A DNA stretch of 64,000 nt from Fluctibacter halophilus (GTDB lineage Bacteria > Pseudomonadota > Gammaproteobacteria > Enterobacterales > Alteromonadaceae), in assembly GCF_020687825.1 (NCBI RefSeq), contig NZ_JAJEWP010000005.1:62001-126000 (forward strand). Direction: 5' to 3'. Made by a program: the position numbers and the translations under genes. Of this stretch, positions 1 to 9,514 are shown one piece after another; the first letter of the stretch is position 1; the number at the start of each line of letters is the position of its first letter. The notes under the pieces are model-generated. The model was not told the DNA's origin. It did no database searches and saw only the letters and a program-made list of their open reading frames with translations.

Positions 1-851
1 GTGAAAAAGGTCAGGCCCAGGGGCGTTATCCCCATCAGTTGATCATGACCGCGACGCCAATTCCCCGCACGCTGGCGATGACCGCCTATGCGGATTTGGA
101 TACGTCGATCATTGACGAGCTACCGCCAGGTCGCACCCCAATTCAAACGGTGGTGGTACCCGATACCCGCCGTGACGAAGTGATCGCTCGGGTACGTCGT
201 GCGGCACTGGAGGATGGCCGTCAGACCTATTGGGTGTGTACATTGATTGAGGAGTCGGACGTGCTGCAGTGTCAGGCCGCCGAAGACACCGCCATTGCGT
301 TGCGCACCGCGTTGCCGGAGCTCAAAGTCGGTCTGGTGCATGGCCGTATGAAAGGGCCTGAAAAACAGGCCGTTATGGACGACTTTAAAGCCGGGACCCT
401 CGATTTACTGGTCGCCACTACCGTGATCGAAGTTGGGGTGGACGTGCCCAATGCCAGCCTGATGATCATTGAGAATCCGGAGCGTCTGGGGCTGGCTCAG
501 TTGCATCAGTTGCGCGGACGGGTAGGGCGAGGCTCGGTAGAAAGCCATTGTGTGCTGATGTACCAAAGTCCGCTGTCCAAAACGGCCAGCCGCCGTTTAG
601 CGGTGCTACGGGAGTCTCACGATGGTTTCTACATTGCCCAGCAGGATTTGGAAATTCGTGGCCCCGGTGAATTGCTGGGTACCAAGCAAACCGGCTTGGC
701 GGACCTGAAGATTGCCGACCTGGTGCGTGACGCTGAGTTGATCCCACACGTGCAAACACTGGCCGAACAGTTATGGCAGGACTACCCTTCCAATGCACAG
801 GCCATCATCAACCGGTGGCTACCTTACCGGGAGGACTATGGTCATGCCTGA
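1..851 (+). CDS. recG: ATP-dependent DNA helicase RecG, C-terminal part (5' end outside window)
   Basis: RecG remodels stalled replication forks and Holliday junctions in the cytoplasm. The reading frame is open from base 3 with no start codon, so the gene begins upstream of the window; about 282 residues remain. Helicase motif III (TATPIPRTL) lies at the very start, followed by [16 protein letters not shown], then motif V ([14 protein letters not shown]) and motif VI (QLRGRVGRG), which are typical of RecG and Mfd. The C-terminal block with [17 protein letters not shown] is specific to RecG. The stop codon overlaps the start of the rsmJ gene, so the two are probably co-transcribed. The missing part would hold the wedge domain and Walker A motif. 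Confidence 0.96.
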   Translation, partial: EKGQAQGRYPHQLIMTATPIPRTLAMTAYADLDTSIIDELPPGRTPIQTVVVPDTRRDEVIARVRRAALEDGRQTYWVCTLIEESDVLQCQAAEDTAIALRTALPELKVGLVHGRMKGPEKQAVMDDFKAGTLDLLVATTVIEVGVDVPNASLMIIENPERLGLAQLHQLRGRVGRGSVESHCVLMYQSPLSKTASRRLAVLRESHDGFYIAQQDLEIRGPGELLGTKQTGLADLKIADLVRDAELIPHVQTLAEQLWQDYPSNAQAIINRWLPYREDYGHA

Positions 852-1635
852 GCCGATTGCGCTGCTGACATCCCCTGACGTGGATGCCGAACTTGCGGCT
901 TACGCGACCCAATTACGTGACACCTATGGCCTGGCCGAACGCTCGGCCGCTGGGGCGACAGTGTTCTTATCTCTGACCCCGCAGGGCCTGGCGTTGCACC
1001 AGATCGATCAGCCCCGCCAGCATGGCGTGGTGGTGGACTTTGCCTCGGATGCCCTGACCTATCGCCGCCAGCACGGCGGCGGACGTAAAGAAGCCATTGT
1101 TAAAGCGGTTGGCGTGAAAGGTGACCATGTACCACGGGTATTGGATGCCACGGCTGGTCTGGGGCGAGATGCCTTTGTACTGGCCAGTGTGGGCTGTCAG
1201 GTCGACATGATTGAACGCTCACCGGTGGTTGCTGCGTTACTGGATGACGGTCTGCGAAGAGCGGCGCTGGATCCGACACTGGCGAATGATGTGGCGTCCC
1301 GCATGACCTTGTTTCATGGCAGCAGTCTGACTTTGCTCAGGGATTGGCAAGGGGTTCAACCTGCGGTAGTGTACCTTGACCCGATGTTTCCTCATCGTAA
1401 AAAAAGCGCGGCTGTGAAAAAGGAAATGCGGGTGTTTCAAGCCATGCTGGGACCGGATGAAGACGCTGATGCGTTACTGGCACCGGCGTTGGCGCTGGCA
1501 CAACAACGGGTCGTGGTTAAGCGTCCCAACAGTGCCCCATGGTTGGCTTCACAACAGCCGAGCATGGCGATTGAAAGTAAAAAGCACCGCTTCGACGTGT
1601 ATCTGAAGCCGGGGCATAACAATGCATCAATGTGA
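844..1635 (+). CDS. rsmJ: 16S rRNA (guanine(1516)-N(2))-methyltransferase RsmJ
   Basis: RsmJ (YhiQ family) methylates G1516 of 16S rRNA using S-adenosylmethionine. The SAM-binding motif [15 protein letters not shown] is followed by an acidic loop (MIER), and the catalytic motif IV appears as [11 protein letters not shown], all as in the family. The ATG at 844 was chosen because a GGAGG at 830-834 is spaced 9 nt from it; the ATG at 838 is an alternative. The predicted 263 residues match the usual length of about 250. The gene overlaps the 3' end of recG by 8 nt, which suggests one transcript. Confidence 0.93.
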   Translation: MPEPIALLTSPDVDAELAAYATQLRDTYGLAERSAAGATVFLSLTPQGLALHQIDQPRQHGVVVDFASDALTYRRQHGGGRKEAIVKAVGVKGDHVPRVLDATAGLGRDAFVLASVGCQVDMIERSPVVAALLDDGLRRAALDPTLANDVASRMTLFHGSSLTLLRDWQGVQPAVVYLDPMFPHRKKSAAVKKEMRVFQAMLGPDEDADALLAPALALAQQRVVVKRPNSAPWLASQQPSMAIESKKHRFDVYLKPGHNNASM

Positions 1636-1647
1636 TGGGAGAAATCT

Positions 1648-2121
1648 ATGTTAGCTGTAGGCGCAAGCTTGCCGGAAACCACGTTCAGTCTGCTTAAAGA
1701 CGGCGAAATGGTCACCCTGCATACCAATGAATTGTTCGGTGATAAGCGGGTGGTGTTATTTGCCGTGCCGGGCGCATTCACCCCCACCTGTTCCCATGCC
1801 CACTTACCCGGGTATGTGGCGTTGGCTGACAAGATCAAAGCCAAAGGCGTCGATGACATCATGTGTCTGTCGGTGAATGATGCCTTTGTGATGGACGCCT
1901 GGGGCAAGGCCAGTAATGCCGATGAAATCATGATGCTCAGCGACGGTAACGGTGCGTTTACCCAAAGCGTGGGCATGGACATGGATACCGATACATTCGG
2001 CGGTGTGCGTTCGGTGCGCTATTCCATGCTGGTGGAAGATGGCATTGTAAAAGCCATCCATGTAGAAGATCCGGGTCGCTTTGAGGTCAGTGACGCAGAG
2101 ACCATGCTGAAGTCCCTGTAG
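1648..2121 (+). CDS. Peroxiredoxin, Prx5 (AhpC/TSA, redoxin) family
   Basis: This cytoplasmic thiol peroxidase would reduce hydrogen peroxide and alkyl hydroperoxides. The Prx5 signature PGAFTPTCS gives peroxidatic Cys48, and the conserved supporting arginine lies in SVRYSML. A second cysteine at residue 73 (IMCLSVND) occupies the region where Prx5 proteins often carry an extra cysteine. The length of 157 residues is typical of a stand-alone Prx5 without a fused glutaredoxin domain. It starts 12 nt after rsmJ and is followed by a strong terminator, so it probably closes the recG-rsmJ transcript. Confidence 0.92.
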   Translation: MLAVGASLPETTFSLLKDGEMVTLHTNELFGDKRVVLFAVPGAFTPTCSHAHLPGYVALADKIKAKGVDDIMCLSVNDAFVMDAWGKASNADEIMMLSDGNGAFTQSVGMDMDTDTFGGVRSVRYSMLVEDGIVKAIHVEDPGRFEVSDAETMLKSL

Positions 2122-2140
2122 ACCTTCCGTGTTATTTGCA

Positions 2141-2164
2141 AAGGCCGCTGTAGCGGCCTTTTTT
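2141..2164 (+). terminator. Rho-independent terminator after the peroxiredoxin gene
   Basis: A perfect 9-bp stem (AAGGCCGCT / AGCGGCCTT) with a tiny loop is followed by a T run. It lies 20 nt after the stop codon of the peroxiredoxin gene. Confidence 0.9.
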
Positions 2165-2246
2165 GTGTCCGCGACCGACCGGTGATGTCGGTATTCAGGC
2201 CGCACGACATCGCGTATACTGCGCGACGTTAAACGGGGAGAGAGAT

Positions 2247-3428
2247 GTGTTCGAACAAGATGTGATTGTCATTGGCGCAGGGGCCGCCGGACTGTTCTGT
2301 GCCGCGCAGGCGGGCAAGCGGGGGCGTCGCGTGGTGGTACTCGATCACGCCAAGAAAGTCGGCCGCAAGATCCTGATGTCCGGCGGCGGGCGGTGCAATT
2401 TCACCAACATGTATGCATCGGCGGAAAACTTCCTGTCTGACAACCCCCATTTCTGCAAGTCAGCGCTGAGCCGCTATACCCAGTGGGACTTCATCGGCCT
2501 GGTTAGCGACTACGGGATCCCTTATCACGAGAAAACCCTGGGCCAGCTGTTTTGTGACGATTCGGCCAAGGATATCGTCAACCTGTTGATGGGCGAATGT
2601 GAGTCTGCCGGTGTCGCTATCCACACCCAGTGTGAAATCCTCGACGTTGATAAAACGACCAGTGGTTTTGTGTTGCAAACCTCTCGTGGTGAGTACCGCT
2701 GTGAATCACTGGTGGTGGCAACCGGCGGTCTGTCGATGCCCAAATTGGGCGCTTCACCGTTCGGCTACCGATTGGCTGAACAGTTTGGTTTGCGGGTATT
2801 GCCAACCCGGGCAGGGCTGGTGCCGTTTACCTTGCATGAGCAGGATAAGCAGGTGCTTGCCGAACTCAGTGGCATATCATTGGATGCCAGCGCCCAGTGC
2901 AACAATACCAGCTTCAACGAAAGCATCCTGTTTACCCATCGAGGCTTAAGTGGTCCGGCCGTACTGCAAATCTCGTCATACTGGCACAGCGGAGATACGG
3001 TCACCTTTGATTTATACCCCCACGGTACCATGCTGGAGGTGTTGCAGCAGGGCCAGCAGCAACACCCGGAGGCACAGCTTTCCACGCTGTTATCCCAGCA
3101 CTACGCCAAACGTTGTGTGCAAACCTTATTGCCCTATCTGGGGATAGACAACAAGCCGTTGAAGCAGTATCAGGGCAAGCAACTGCAGCAGGTGGCCGAT
3201 AAGCTACATGCATGGCAAATTCAGCCAAATGGTACCGAGGGCTATCGTACCGCCGAAGTGACCCTCGGTGGCGTCGACACCGAGGGCCTGTCGTCCAAAA
3301 CCCTGATGGCAAAAGACGTAGAAGGTCTGTTCTTTATTGGCGAGGTGGTTGACGTCACCGGTTGGCTGGGCGGCTATAACTTCCAGTGGGCCTGGTCGAG
3401 CGGTTGGGTGGCCGGTCAGAACGCCTGA
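2247..3428 (+). CDS. NAD(P)/FAD-dependent oxidoreductase, HI0933/YhiN family
   Basis: This is a soluble flavoprotein of the YhiN/BaiN group; the physiological substrate of the family is not settled. An N-terminal dinucleotide fold GAGAAGLFCA binds FAD, followed by GRKILMSGGGRCNFTN, which is diagnostic of this family, and by ATGGLSMPKLGA. Near the C terminus GGYNFQWAWSSG closes the FAD site. I place the start at GTG 2247 because GGGGAG at 2235-2240 is spaced 6 nt from it and the dinucleotide fold begins a few residues later; this gives 393 residues, close to the E. coli protein. It faces the heat shock gene convergently. Confidence 0.9.
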   Translation: MFEQDVIVIGAGAAGLFCAAQAGKRGRRVVVLDHAKKVGRKILMSGGGRCNFTNMYASAENFLSDNPHFCKSALSRYTQWDFIGLVSDYGIPYHEKTLGQLFCDDSAKDIVNLLMGECESAGVAIHTQCEILDVDKTTSGFVLQTSRGEYRCESLVVATGGLSMPKLGASPFGYRLAEQFGLRVLPTRAGLVPFTLHEQDKQVLAELSGISLDASAQCNNTSFNESILFTHRGLSGPAVLQISSYWHSGDTVTFDLYPHGTMLEVLQQGQQQHPEAQLSTLLSQHYAKRCVQTLLPYLGIDNKPLKQYQGKQLQQVADKLHAWQIQPNGTEGYRTAEVTLGGVDTEGLSSKTLMAKDVEGLFFIGEVVDVTGWLGGYNFQWAWSSGWVAGQNA

Positions 3429-3442
3429 GCATTTGCCTGAGA

Positions 3443-3472
3443 ATATGCCGGCAACAGCGGTTACCGGCATAT
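3443..3472. terminator. Inverted repeat between convergent genes, possible terminator
   Basis: The arms ATATGCCGG (3443-3451) and CCGGCATAT (3464-3472) are perfect and separated by 12 nt. The repeat lies between two converging stop codons. No T run follows on either strand, so termination is only inferred. Confidence 0.45.
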
Positions 3473-3479
3473 AGGCACA

Positions 3480-3977
3480 CTAATGCTCGATATCAATCTT
3501 ACGTTGCTGGGCCTTGGCCTGAGGTGACTTGGGCATGTACACACTCAGCACGCCGTTTTTAAATGATGCCTTGATGGCATCCTGATCGACGCTGTTGGGC
3601 AGCCGGAAGCTGCGCTGAAAACTGCCGTAGCGCCGCTCCATCACATGCACACTGTCGTCTTTGCTTTCATCCTGCTCAAACTTCTTCTCACCACTGAGGC
3701 TCAATACGCCATCTGACAGATCCAGTTTAATGTCATTCTTGTCCAGACCCGGCAGTTCAGCGGTCAGGATAAAGGCCTCTTTGTTCTCGGTGATATCGAC
3801 ATTCGGGTCAACAAAGCCGAGCTTAGCATCCATGTCCTTGGCCCGCTGCCGTGTCAATGGAAAGTGGCTGGAAAAGCGTTGCAAAAAGTCATCAAAAAAA
3901 TGGTCACCGAACAGGCGGGGAAAGGTGTCTGCTGGTTTGTCATCACGATGACGGTTGGAAATGGGGAGGTTGCTCAT
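3480..3977 (-). CDS. Small heat shock protein, Hsp20/alpha-crystallin family
   Basis: Hsp20 proteins are ATP-independent holdases that bind unfolding proteins in large oligomers. The alpha-crystallin domain begins at about residue 55 (NVDITENKEAFILTAELPG) and ends with the signature FKNGVLSVYMPK. The C-terminal tail has the I-x-I anchor (KIDIEH). I chose the ATG at 3977 because a GGAGA box lies just upstream and this removes an unconserved leader; 165 residues is a typical length. I could not find a convincing sigma-32 promoter in the upstream region. Confidence 0.93.
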   Translation of the reverse strand: MSNLPISNRHRDDKPADTFPRLFGDHFFDDFLQRFSSHFPLTRQRAKDMDAKLGFVDPNVDITENKEAFILTAELPGLDKNDIKLDLSDGVLSLSGEKKFEQDESKDDSVHVMERRYGSFQRSFRLPNSVDQDAIKASFKNGVLSVYMPKSPQAKAQQRKIDIEH

Positions 3978-4212
3978 CACCGGTCTCCTATCAATCAATA
4001 CAGTAAAAAACTCGTGGTTGCAGGTGCTGCTGGATCTGCTGACTGTCAGTATAGAAAGGGACCTGATATTCGGTATGTTGAACCTTGATCCAGCGCAACA
4101 AAGTGATTGATATTTGTTCGGTCCGGCGTGGCAAACCTTACCTGACACATCCGTAGTTGCGATTGGTTGCATTTGGACTAGCTTTTTAACCAGAGGCAGG
4201 TTGGAGTCAGCA

Positions 4213-4896
4213 ATGAAAAAAGTGGTGCTATGGTGGTTAGCGATGTTGCCTGTCAGTGCACTGGCAAACGTCCAATGGTCAAACTACAGCCTGACTTACC
4301 TGCGCGGCGAGCATTACGCCGTTGGGGATCCGGCCCGCCAGGTTGTGACCTTCGAATACACGGCCGCAGCCGACTGGGGCGGCGTTTTCCTGTTTATTGA
4401 CCGTATTCACCCGGACAGTGGGGACGCGTCAACCTACGGTGAGTTGACCCCGCGTTTTTTGATCGCAAAAGACGCCTTGCCTGTGCCTGTGTATATCGCC
4501 ACGACGATAGAAAAGGGTCATGGCTTTACTCATCTGTTGTATGGTCTGGGTGTTGATGTGCCACTACCCGGTTTTCGCTATGCGCAACTGAACCTGTATC
4601 GCCGCATAAACGACGACAAAGACGACAACTGGCAACTGACGCCAGTCTGGGGTGTGCCTTTTTCCGTGGGTGAATCCCAATGGTTGTTCAGTGGGTTTGT
4701 GGATTGGGTCTCCGGCACTCGCACCAATGCCAGCGGGTATCATTTCAACGCCCAGATCGGTGTCGATGTTGGTTCGTATGTGGGATTGGATTCGACCCTG
4801 CGGGTAGGGATTGAATATGCCCACTGGAAAAACAAATTCGGCATTCAAGGGGTGACGGAAAACAATGCCAATTTAATGCTTAAGTGGTATTTCTGA
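4213..4896 (+). CDS. Tsx/OmpK-like outer membrane channel protein
   Basis: The 227-residue protein has a signal peptide ending in ALA (about residue 18) and then alternating amphipathic strands without hydrophobic helices. It ends in a C-terminal aromatic (KWYF), the usual beta-barrel assembly signal. Segments such as WQLTPVWGVPF and FSGFVDWVSG resemble the nucleoside-specific channel Tsx and Vibrio OmpK. The ATG at 4213 follows a GGAG at 4203-4206. It is monocistronic and ends at a bidirectional terminator. Nucleoside transport is inferred from the family only. Confidence 0.75.
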   Translation: MKKVVLWWLAMLPVSALANVQWSNYSLTYLRGEHYAVGDPARQVVTFEYTAAADWGGVFLFIDRIHPDSGDASTYGELTPRFLIAKDALPVPVYIATTIEKGHGFTHLLYGLGVDVPLPGFRYAQLNLYRRINDDKDDNWQLTPVWGVPFSVGESQWLFSGFVDWVSGTRTNASGYHFNAQIGVDVGSYVGLDSTLRVGIEYAHWKNKFGIQGVTENNANLMLKWYF

Positions 4897-4901
4897 GGTA
4901 T

Positions 4902-4930
4902 AAAAAAAGCCAGCATCAGCTGGCTTTTTT
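4902..4930. terminator. Bidirectional rho-independent terminator
   Basis: A run of A, the stem GCCAGC/GCTGGC with an ATCA loop, and a run of T lie between the converging Tsx-like gene and the RND permease gene, so the hairpin can end transcription from both sides. Confidence 0.92.
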
Positions 4931-4946
4931 AATGTCTTATTTCGGA

Positions 4947-7900
4947 TCAGGTCTCGCTTGGCTGCGCTGCACCAGTATGACCATCCACCGTTTCGGGTTT
5001 GCGGCGAACTTTTCCGGCAACCCAACGAAAGGGTTTTTTCAAATCTTCGAGTATCAAGTACAGGCAAGGTACCAGGATCAAGGTTACCAGCGTGGCGTAC
5101 ATCACGGCAAAGCCCAGACCCACCGCCATCGGGATAACGAAACGGGCCTGCAGGCTGGTCTCGAACATGATCGGCAATACGCCAACAAAGGTCGTGATCG
5201 ACGTCAGGGTAATCGCCCTGAAGCGTGCACAGCCCCCTTCGACCACCGCATCTTTGATACTGAAGCCTTCTTTACGTGCCCGGTTGACGTAATCGGTCAT
5301 TACCAGGCTGTCGTTGATCACCACCCCGGCGGCAGCGATCAGGCCAAACAGTGACATCATGCTCATGTCGATACCGAAGAAGAAATGCCCCCAGATCGCG
5401 CCGGTAAAGCTGAACGGGATCACTGACATGATGATCAGTGGTTGCCCATAGCTCTTCAGCGGCACGGCCAGCAGGATGTAAACCATGATCATCCCGGCGA
5501 TGAAGAACATCAACTGTTCATTCTGCTGAGCCTGCTGCTCTTCGATGTCACCGCCCAGTTCGGTTTTTACCGAGGGGAAGGACTCTTTCATTTGCGGCAG
5601 CAAGTTTTCATCAATGGCTTTGACCACTTCATTGGGTTCAACGGTTTCTTCGTCAATGGAGCCCCACACATACACACTGCGGTAGCCGCCTTCACGACGA
5701 ATGTAGCTGATACCGGGTTTTTCAGACAGCTTGACCACGTCACCCAACATGACTTCGCGACCTTCCGGCGTCGTCACTACCGCATATTTCAACTCGGCAA
5801 ACCGTTCCCGGGTCAGTTTCGGGTAGCGCACCATCACACGCACTTCCTCGCCGTCACGGATCACCCGCTGGGCTTCGCCACCGTAGAAACTGGCGCCGAT
5901 CTGGCTCGCAATGGTGCTCAGGTCAAGACCCAGATCGTAGGCCACTGGCAGCAGTTCCATCTGGATTTCCTTGCTGGCCGGGTCAATGGTGGAGCTGATG
6001 TCAAACAGACCTTCCTGTTGTTGCAGCAGTTCGATGAAATACAAACCGGCTGCATTCAGGGTGTCGATGTCGGGGCCATACAGTAAATAACCAAACTCGC
6101 CGTCATCGCCACCGCCGTTAACATCATCCCGTACCACGAATGACTTCATGCCCGGGATTTCCGGGATCGCTTCTCGCCAGCGTCGCGCCAGCTCAAAGGT
6201 ATCCATCGGGCGTAGTTCTTCATCGACCAGCGGCACCAGAATACGCGCTTCGGTGCGACCCTGATTGAACGCCAACAAATCCTTGATCATGGTCTGACCG
6301 GTTTCGCGCTGGATCTTTTCGTCTACCTGGTAAACGACCTGCTCGATGGTTTTCAGCGCCTCAATGGTGGTTTCGTCCGACACCGTTTCATTCATCTCGA
6401 TACGGATGTCGGGGAAGTCGTGAGGCACCTTCGGGTTCGGCACGGTGCGCACGTAGTTGGCCTGGATAAGGCCGATACTGGTGAACAACATGGCAATGAA
6501 GGTCGCCAGTACCGTCCAGCGCCACTGGGTACAACGCTGGATAAAGCGTTTGTATTTGCCGTTTACGAAGCCAAAGAAGCGACGATTGAAGCGGGCGCGC
6601 CAGCTGGTTTCTTTGATCGGCGAAAATTTGGTATGGGCAAGGTGAGCCGGCAGGATCAGCTTGGACTCAATCAGGCTAAAGGCCAGACACAGGATCACGA
6701 CGACTGCGATGTTGTAGAAAAACGCCCCTTCCGGGCCGCTGGAAAATAGCGAGGGCGCGAATACCGCCATGGTGGTCAGTACACCGAAGGTGGCCGGTAC
6801 TGCTACCCGCAGAGCACCGCGCACGACACTGTCGACTCCGCCCCCGGAGCGTTCAATTTCGGTATAGGCACTTTCCCCGATGACAATGGCATCATCGACC
6901 ACGATCCCCAATACCATGATGAAGGCAAACAATGACAGAATGTTAATGCTGACACCAAACAGCGGCATCATCATTACGGCACCCAGGAAACACAACGGCA
7001 GTCCCATCATAACCCAGAAGGCCAGACGGAAGCGCAGGAACAAGGTCAGCATCAGTGCCACCAGAATGGCACCCTGGATCAGGTTCTTGAGCATCATATC
7101 GAGCCGTGCATTGAGGTAGTAGGTCATGTCGACCAATACCTTCAGCTGCAACCCATCCGGCAGGGTTTCATTGCGCTTGGCGATGTAATCTTTGACCGAT
7201 TGCGCCACCGGGATCATGTTTTGTTCTTTGGTCGCTTTTACCGCCATGAAAATTGCATTCTGGCCGGAGTATTTGAAGTAGCGTTCACCTTCGACAAATT
7301 CGTCTTTGATGTCAGCCACATCCCGCAACAGCACCTTCGCGCCATTGTTGCCGACCTTGACCGGGATATTGCGGAACTCTTCGCCTTTGTAGTACTGGTT
7401 TTCAACCCGCACCGAAATGATCCCGGCGTCGGTGCGCAACTGACCGGCCGAGAAGTTGGCCGAGTAGCGACGGATAGCCGCGGCAACATCGTTCAGTGTC
7501 AGGTTATACTTGCGCAACACGTCCGGGCGGATTTCAATCGCGATTTCATCCTCGGGGGTGTCCAGTTCAACCAGAGATACGTTGCCCAGGTGAAGCATTT
7601 CATCCTCGACCTGTTTGGCATAGGGTTTCAGCTCGGTGAGCGGCAGGTCGCCGACCAGTGCCATTTCGATGACATCCTGTCTGAATTCAATCTGGGCAAT
7701 GGTCACCGGCTCCATGTCGGCCGGGAAGGTGGCTATACTGTCCACCCTCAATTTGACCGTATCCAGCACCTCGGACAAATCCTCGTCAGGCTCGATTTCC
7801 AGGGTAATGCGACCGCTGTTGCGGTACGCCCGTGACCAGCTTTTCTTGATTTCGGAAACGTCTTTCAGGGCTTCTTCAATCTTGATCAGGATACTTTCTT

Positions 7901-8102
7901 CAATTTCCTGCGGGGATGCGCCGCGGTAATTGGAATAGATGTTGATGTAATTGATCTCGATGTTCGGAAACATCTGGCGCTGAATGGTGAAATAGCCGAC
8001 GATACCCATGATGATGATGAACAGCATCATCAGGTTGGCGGCCACCGAATTATTGGCAAAGTAGGCGATCAGGCCGGAGGGCTTTTCGTCATGGTTTGTC
8101 AT
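4947..8102 (-). CDS. RND-family multidrug efflux permease (AcrB/HAE1-like)
   Basis: This inner membrane pump would export drugs or other amphiphiles using the proton gradient, in complex with the adaptor encoded upstream. The 1051-residue protein has the RND plan: TM1 at about residues 20-40, a large periplasmic porter domain, TM2-6 with the proton-relay pair VVDDAIVIGE, a second periplasmic domain, and TM8-12 with AAGVVINDSLVM. It starts 3 nt after the adaptor stop codon, and its AGGAG box overlaps that stop. No outer membrane factor gene is nearby, so a TolC-type protein encoded elsewhere is expected. The substrate cannot be told from sequence. Confidence 0.93.
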   Translation of the reverse strand: MTNHDEKPSGLIAYFANNSVAANLMMLFIIIMGIVGYFTIQRQMFPNIEINYINIYSNYRGASPQEIEESILIKIEEALKDVSEIKKSWSRAYRNSGRITLEIEPDEDLSEVLDTVKLRVDSIATFPADMEPVTIAQIEFRQDVIEMALVGDLPLTELKPYAKQVEDEMLHLGNVSLVELDTPEDEIAIEIRPDVLRKYNLTLNDVAAAIRRYSANFSAGQLRTDAGIISVRVENQYYKGEEFRNIPVKVGNNGAKVLLRDVADIKDEFVEGERYFKYSGQNAIFMAVKATKEQNMIPVAQSVKDYIAKRNETLPDGLQLKVLVDMTYYLNARLDMMLKNLIQGAILVALMLTLFLRFRLAFWVMMGLPLCFLGAVMMMPLFGVSINILSLFAFIMVLGIVVDDAIVIGESAYTEIERSGGGVDSVVRGALRVAVPATFGVLTTMAVFAPSLFSSGPEGAFFYNIAVVVILCLAFSLIESKLILPAHLAHTKFSPIKETSWRARFNRRFFGFVNGKYKRFIQRCTQWRWTVLATFIAMLFTSIGLIQANYVRTVPNPKVPHDFPDIRIEMNETVSDETTIEALKTIEQVVYQVDEKIQRETGQTMIKDLLAFNQGRTEARILVPLVDEELRPMDTFELARRWREAIPEIPGMKSFVVRDDVNGGGDDGEFGYLLYGPDIDTLNAAGLYFIELLQQQEGLFDISSTIDPASKEIQMELLPVAYDLGLDLSTIASQIGASFYGGEAQRVIRDGEEVRVMVRYPKLTRERFAELKYAVVTTPEGREVMLGDVVKLSEKPGISYIRREGGYRSVYVWGSIDEETVEPNEVVKAIDENLLPQMKESFPSVKTELGGDIEEQQAQQNEQLMFFIAGMIMVYILLAVPLKSYGQPLIIMSVIPFSFTGAIWGHFFFGIDMSMMSLFGLIAAAGVVINDSLVMTDYVNRARKEGFSIKDAVVEGGCARFRAITLTSITTFVGVLPIMFETSLQARFVIPMAVGLGFAVMYATLVTLILVPCLYLILEDLKKPFRWVAGKVRRKPETVDGHTGAAQPSET

Positions 8103-8105
8103 GCT

Positions 8106-9260
8106 CTACTCCTGATCCTGTTGTGCAACCAGTTCTTCGCCTTTGATTTTGACTTCCATGCCTTTTTGCGGGTACTCCGGCAAGGTCAGGACTACCTGAT
8201 CGTCGTTTTGCAGACCTTTGTTGATCAGGAAATATTGATCCTGTTCACGCACCACCTGCACCGACTTGGGCTGAAGGGTGTTGTCGTCGCCCACAATCCA
8301 GACACGGCGGTTGGTAACCAGTTCCTGTGGCAAACGATAGGCGTTCTGAACTTCCCGTCCGGCAAAATCGACTTCCACGTAGGAACCAAATTTCAGCGCC
8401 GGTTGTTGATTATCAAGACCATATGGGTCATTGATCCGTACGACTAACTGGGTCATCCGTGTTGCCTGATCCACAACCCCTAAATCGCGAACAATACGGC
8501 CTTCACGGCTGAACGAATTCAACCCTTTGTTTTGCACGATGGCGGGGGTGTTATACAGGTTGTCGGGCAAAAATTCGGTGTCAAAGCCGGCAATGGAGAT
8601 GGTTATCTCAGCCGCTTCGACGTTGTGCAACTCGGCGACCATCGCGCCCTGGTTAACGTACTGGCCTACACCGAAATCACGGCTGACCACCAAGGCATCG
8701 TAGGGTGCAACGATTTCGGTATTATTCAGGTCCCGTTGGGCAATTTTCAAGCGCGCCTGAGCTGACTTGACCGCTGCCTGCGCACTCAACAACTGGGGTT
8801 TGCGCAAATACAGGTCCGTCACCTTACTGCTGGGTAAGGTTTTGGCTTCACGTTTAGCCACATCAGCACGGGCCTGTTCTTCAATCAGGTTGGCCTGAGC
8901 CTGTGACAGGTCTGCCTGTGCTTGCAGTAATGCGGCTTCATAGGCGTCTTTTTCAATACTGAATAGCACTTCGCCGCGCTCGACCAGTCCGCCGGGGACA
9001 AAATCCGGATTCCATTCAACCACTTCACCAGAAACCTGTGCCGCCAACTGGGTGCTTTCCAGTGGCATAACTTCGCCGTAACTGTGGATGGTTACCGGGT
9101 GATTACCCGCGATGATGCTTTCGACTTTCACTGTCGGTCGGGTGTCGACAGGTTCCTTCTCCGCAGGCTTATCGGCCGACGCTTTGATCCCGGACATGCC
9201 GGCAACGCCCAATACCAATACACCAACGGTTGCCCCGACTTTGATCAATGTGCTTTTCAT
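8106..9260 (-). CDS. RND efflux periplasmic adaptor (membrane fusion protein, HlyD/AcrA type)
   Basis: The adaptor links the RND permease to an outer membrane channel. It has an N-terminal membrane segment (about residues 7-23), a lipoyl/barrel-sandwich half-motif (LAAQVSGEVVEWNP), a coiled-coil hairpin rich in A and Q (about residues 105-165), the second lipoyl half (IVAPYDALVVSRDFGVGQYVNQG), and beta-barrel and membrane-proximal domains. There is no lipobox cysteine, so it is probably anchored by the N-terminal helix. It is the first gene of a two-gene operon with the permease, in the usual adaptor-permease order. Confidence 0.93.
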   Translation of the reverse strand: MKSTLIKVGATVGVLVLGVAGMSGIKASADKPAEKEPVDTRPTVKVESIIAGNHPVTIHSYGEVMPLESTQLAAQVSGEVVEWNPDFVPGGLVERGEVLFSIEKDAYEAALLQAQADLSQAQANLIEEQARADVAKREAKTLPSSKVTDLYLRKPQLLSAQAAVKSAQARLKIAQRDLNNTEIVAPYDALVVSRDFGVGQYVNQGAMVAELHNVEAAEITISIAGFDTEFLPDNLYNTPAIVQNKGLNSFSREGRIVRDLGVVDQATRMTQLVVRINDPYGLDNQQPALKFGSYVEVDFAGREVQNAYRLPQELVTNRRVWIVGDDNTLQPKSVQVVREQDQYFLINKGLQNDDQVVLTLPEYPQKGMEVKIKGEELVAQQDQE

Positions 9261-9514
9261 TTCAGGTTCTACTTGGATGATGAGATACGCTACATAATAG
9301 CCGAATTAGGTTGTGAAAGAATGTCAACAATTGTAAATGTATGTGATTGTTTGCGCGTAATTTGCGGTGCTTTTACAGTCTTGGGAGTGGTTGCTGTGTC
9401 ATTTTTCGTCTTGCCACAGCTTGGCCATTTGACACCATAAGGCCTCGTTCCTGTGGAACTTTTTTGACCCGCGATGTTCAGACCCCCAGAAAATGTCTAT
9501 TGGGAGAAAACCTT

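Noticed and set aside
1437-1982. A 181-codon minus-strand frame across rsmJ and the peroxiredoxin gene
   Set aside because: Both plus-strand genes have clear family motifs; the frame has no support.
3978-4212. Possible sigma-32 promoter of the small heat shock gene
   Set aside because: No CTTGAAA-type -35 with a CCCCAT-type -10 at correct spacing was found on the minus strand.
5442-7835. Several long open frames on the plus strand opposite the RND permease gene
   Set aside because: They mirror the codon pattern of the permease, have no ribosome sites, and encode low-complexity His/Gln-rich sequence with no recognisable domain.
9261-9514. TTGACA on the minus strand (about 9318-9323) as the RND operon promoter
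   Set aside because: The best -10 (TATTAT) is 22 nt away, too far for a normal sigma-70 promoter.
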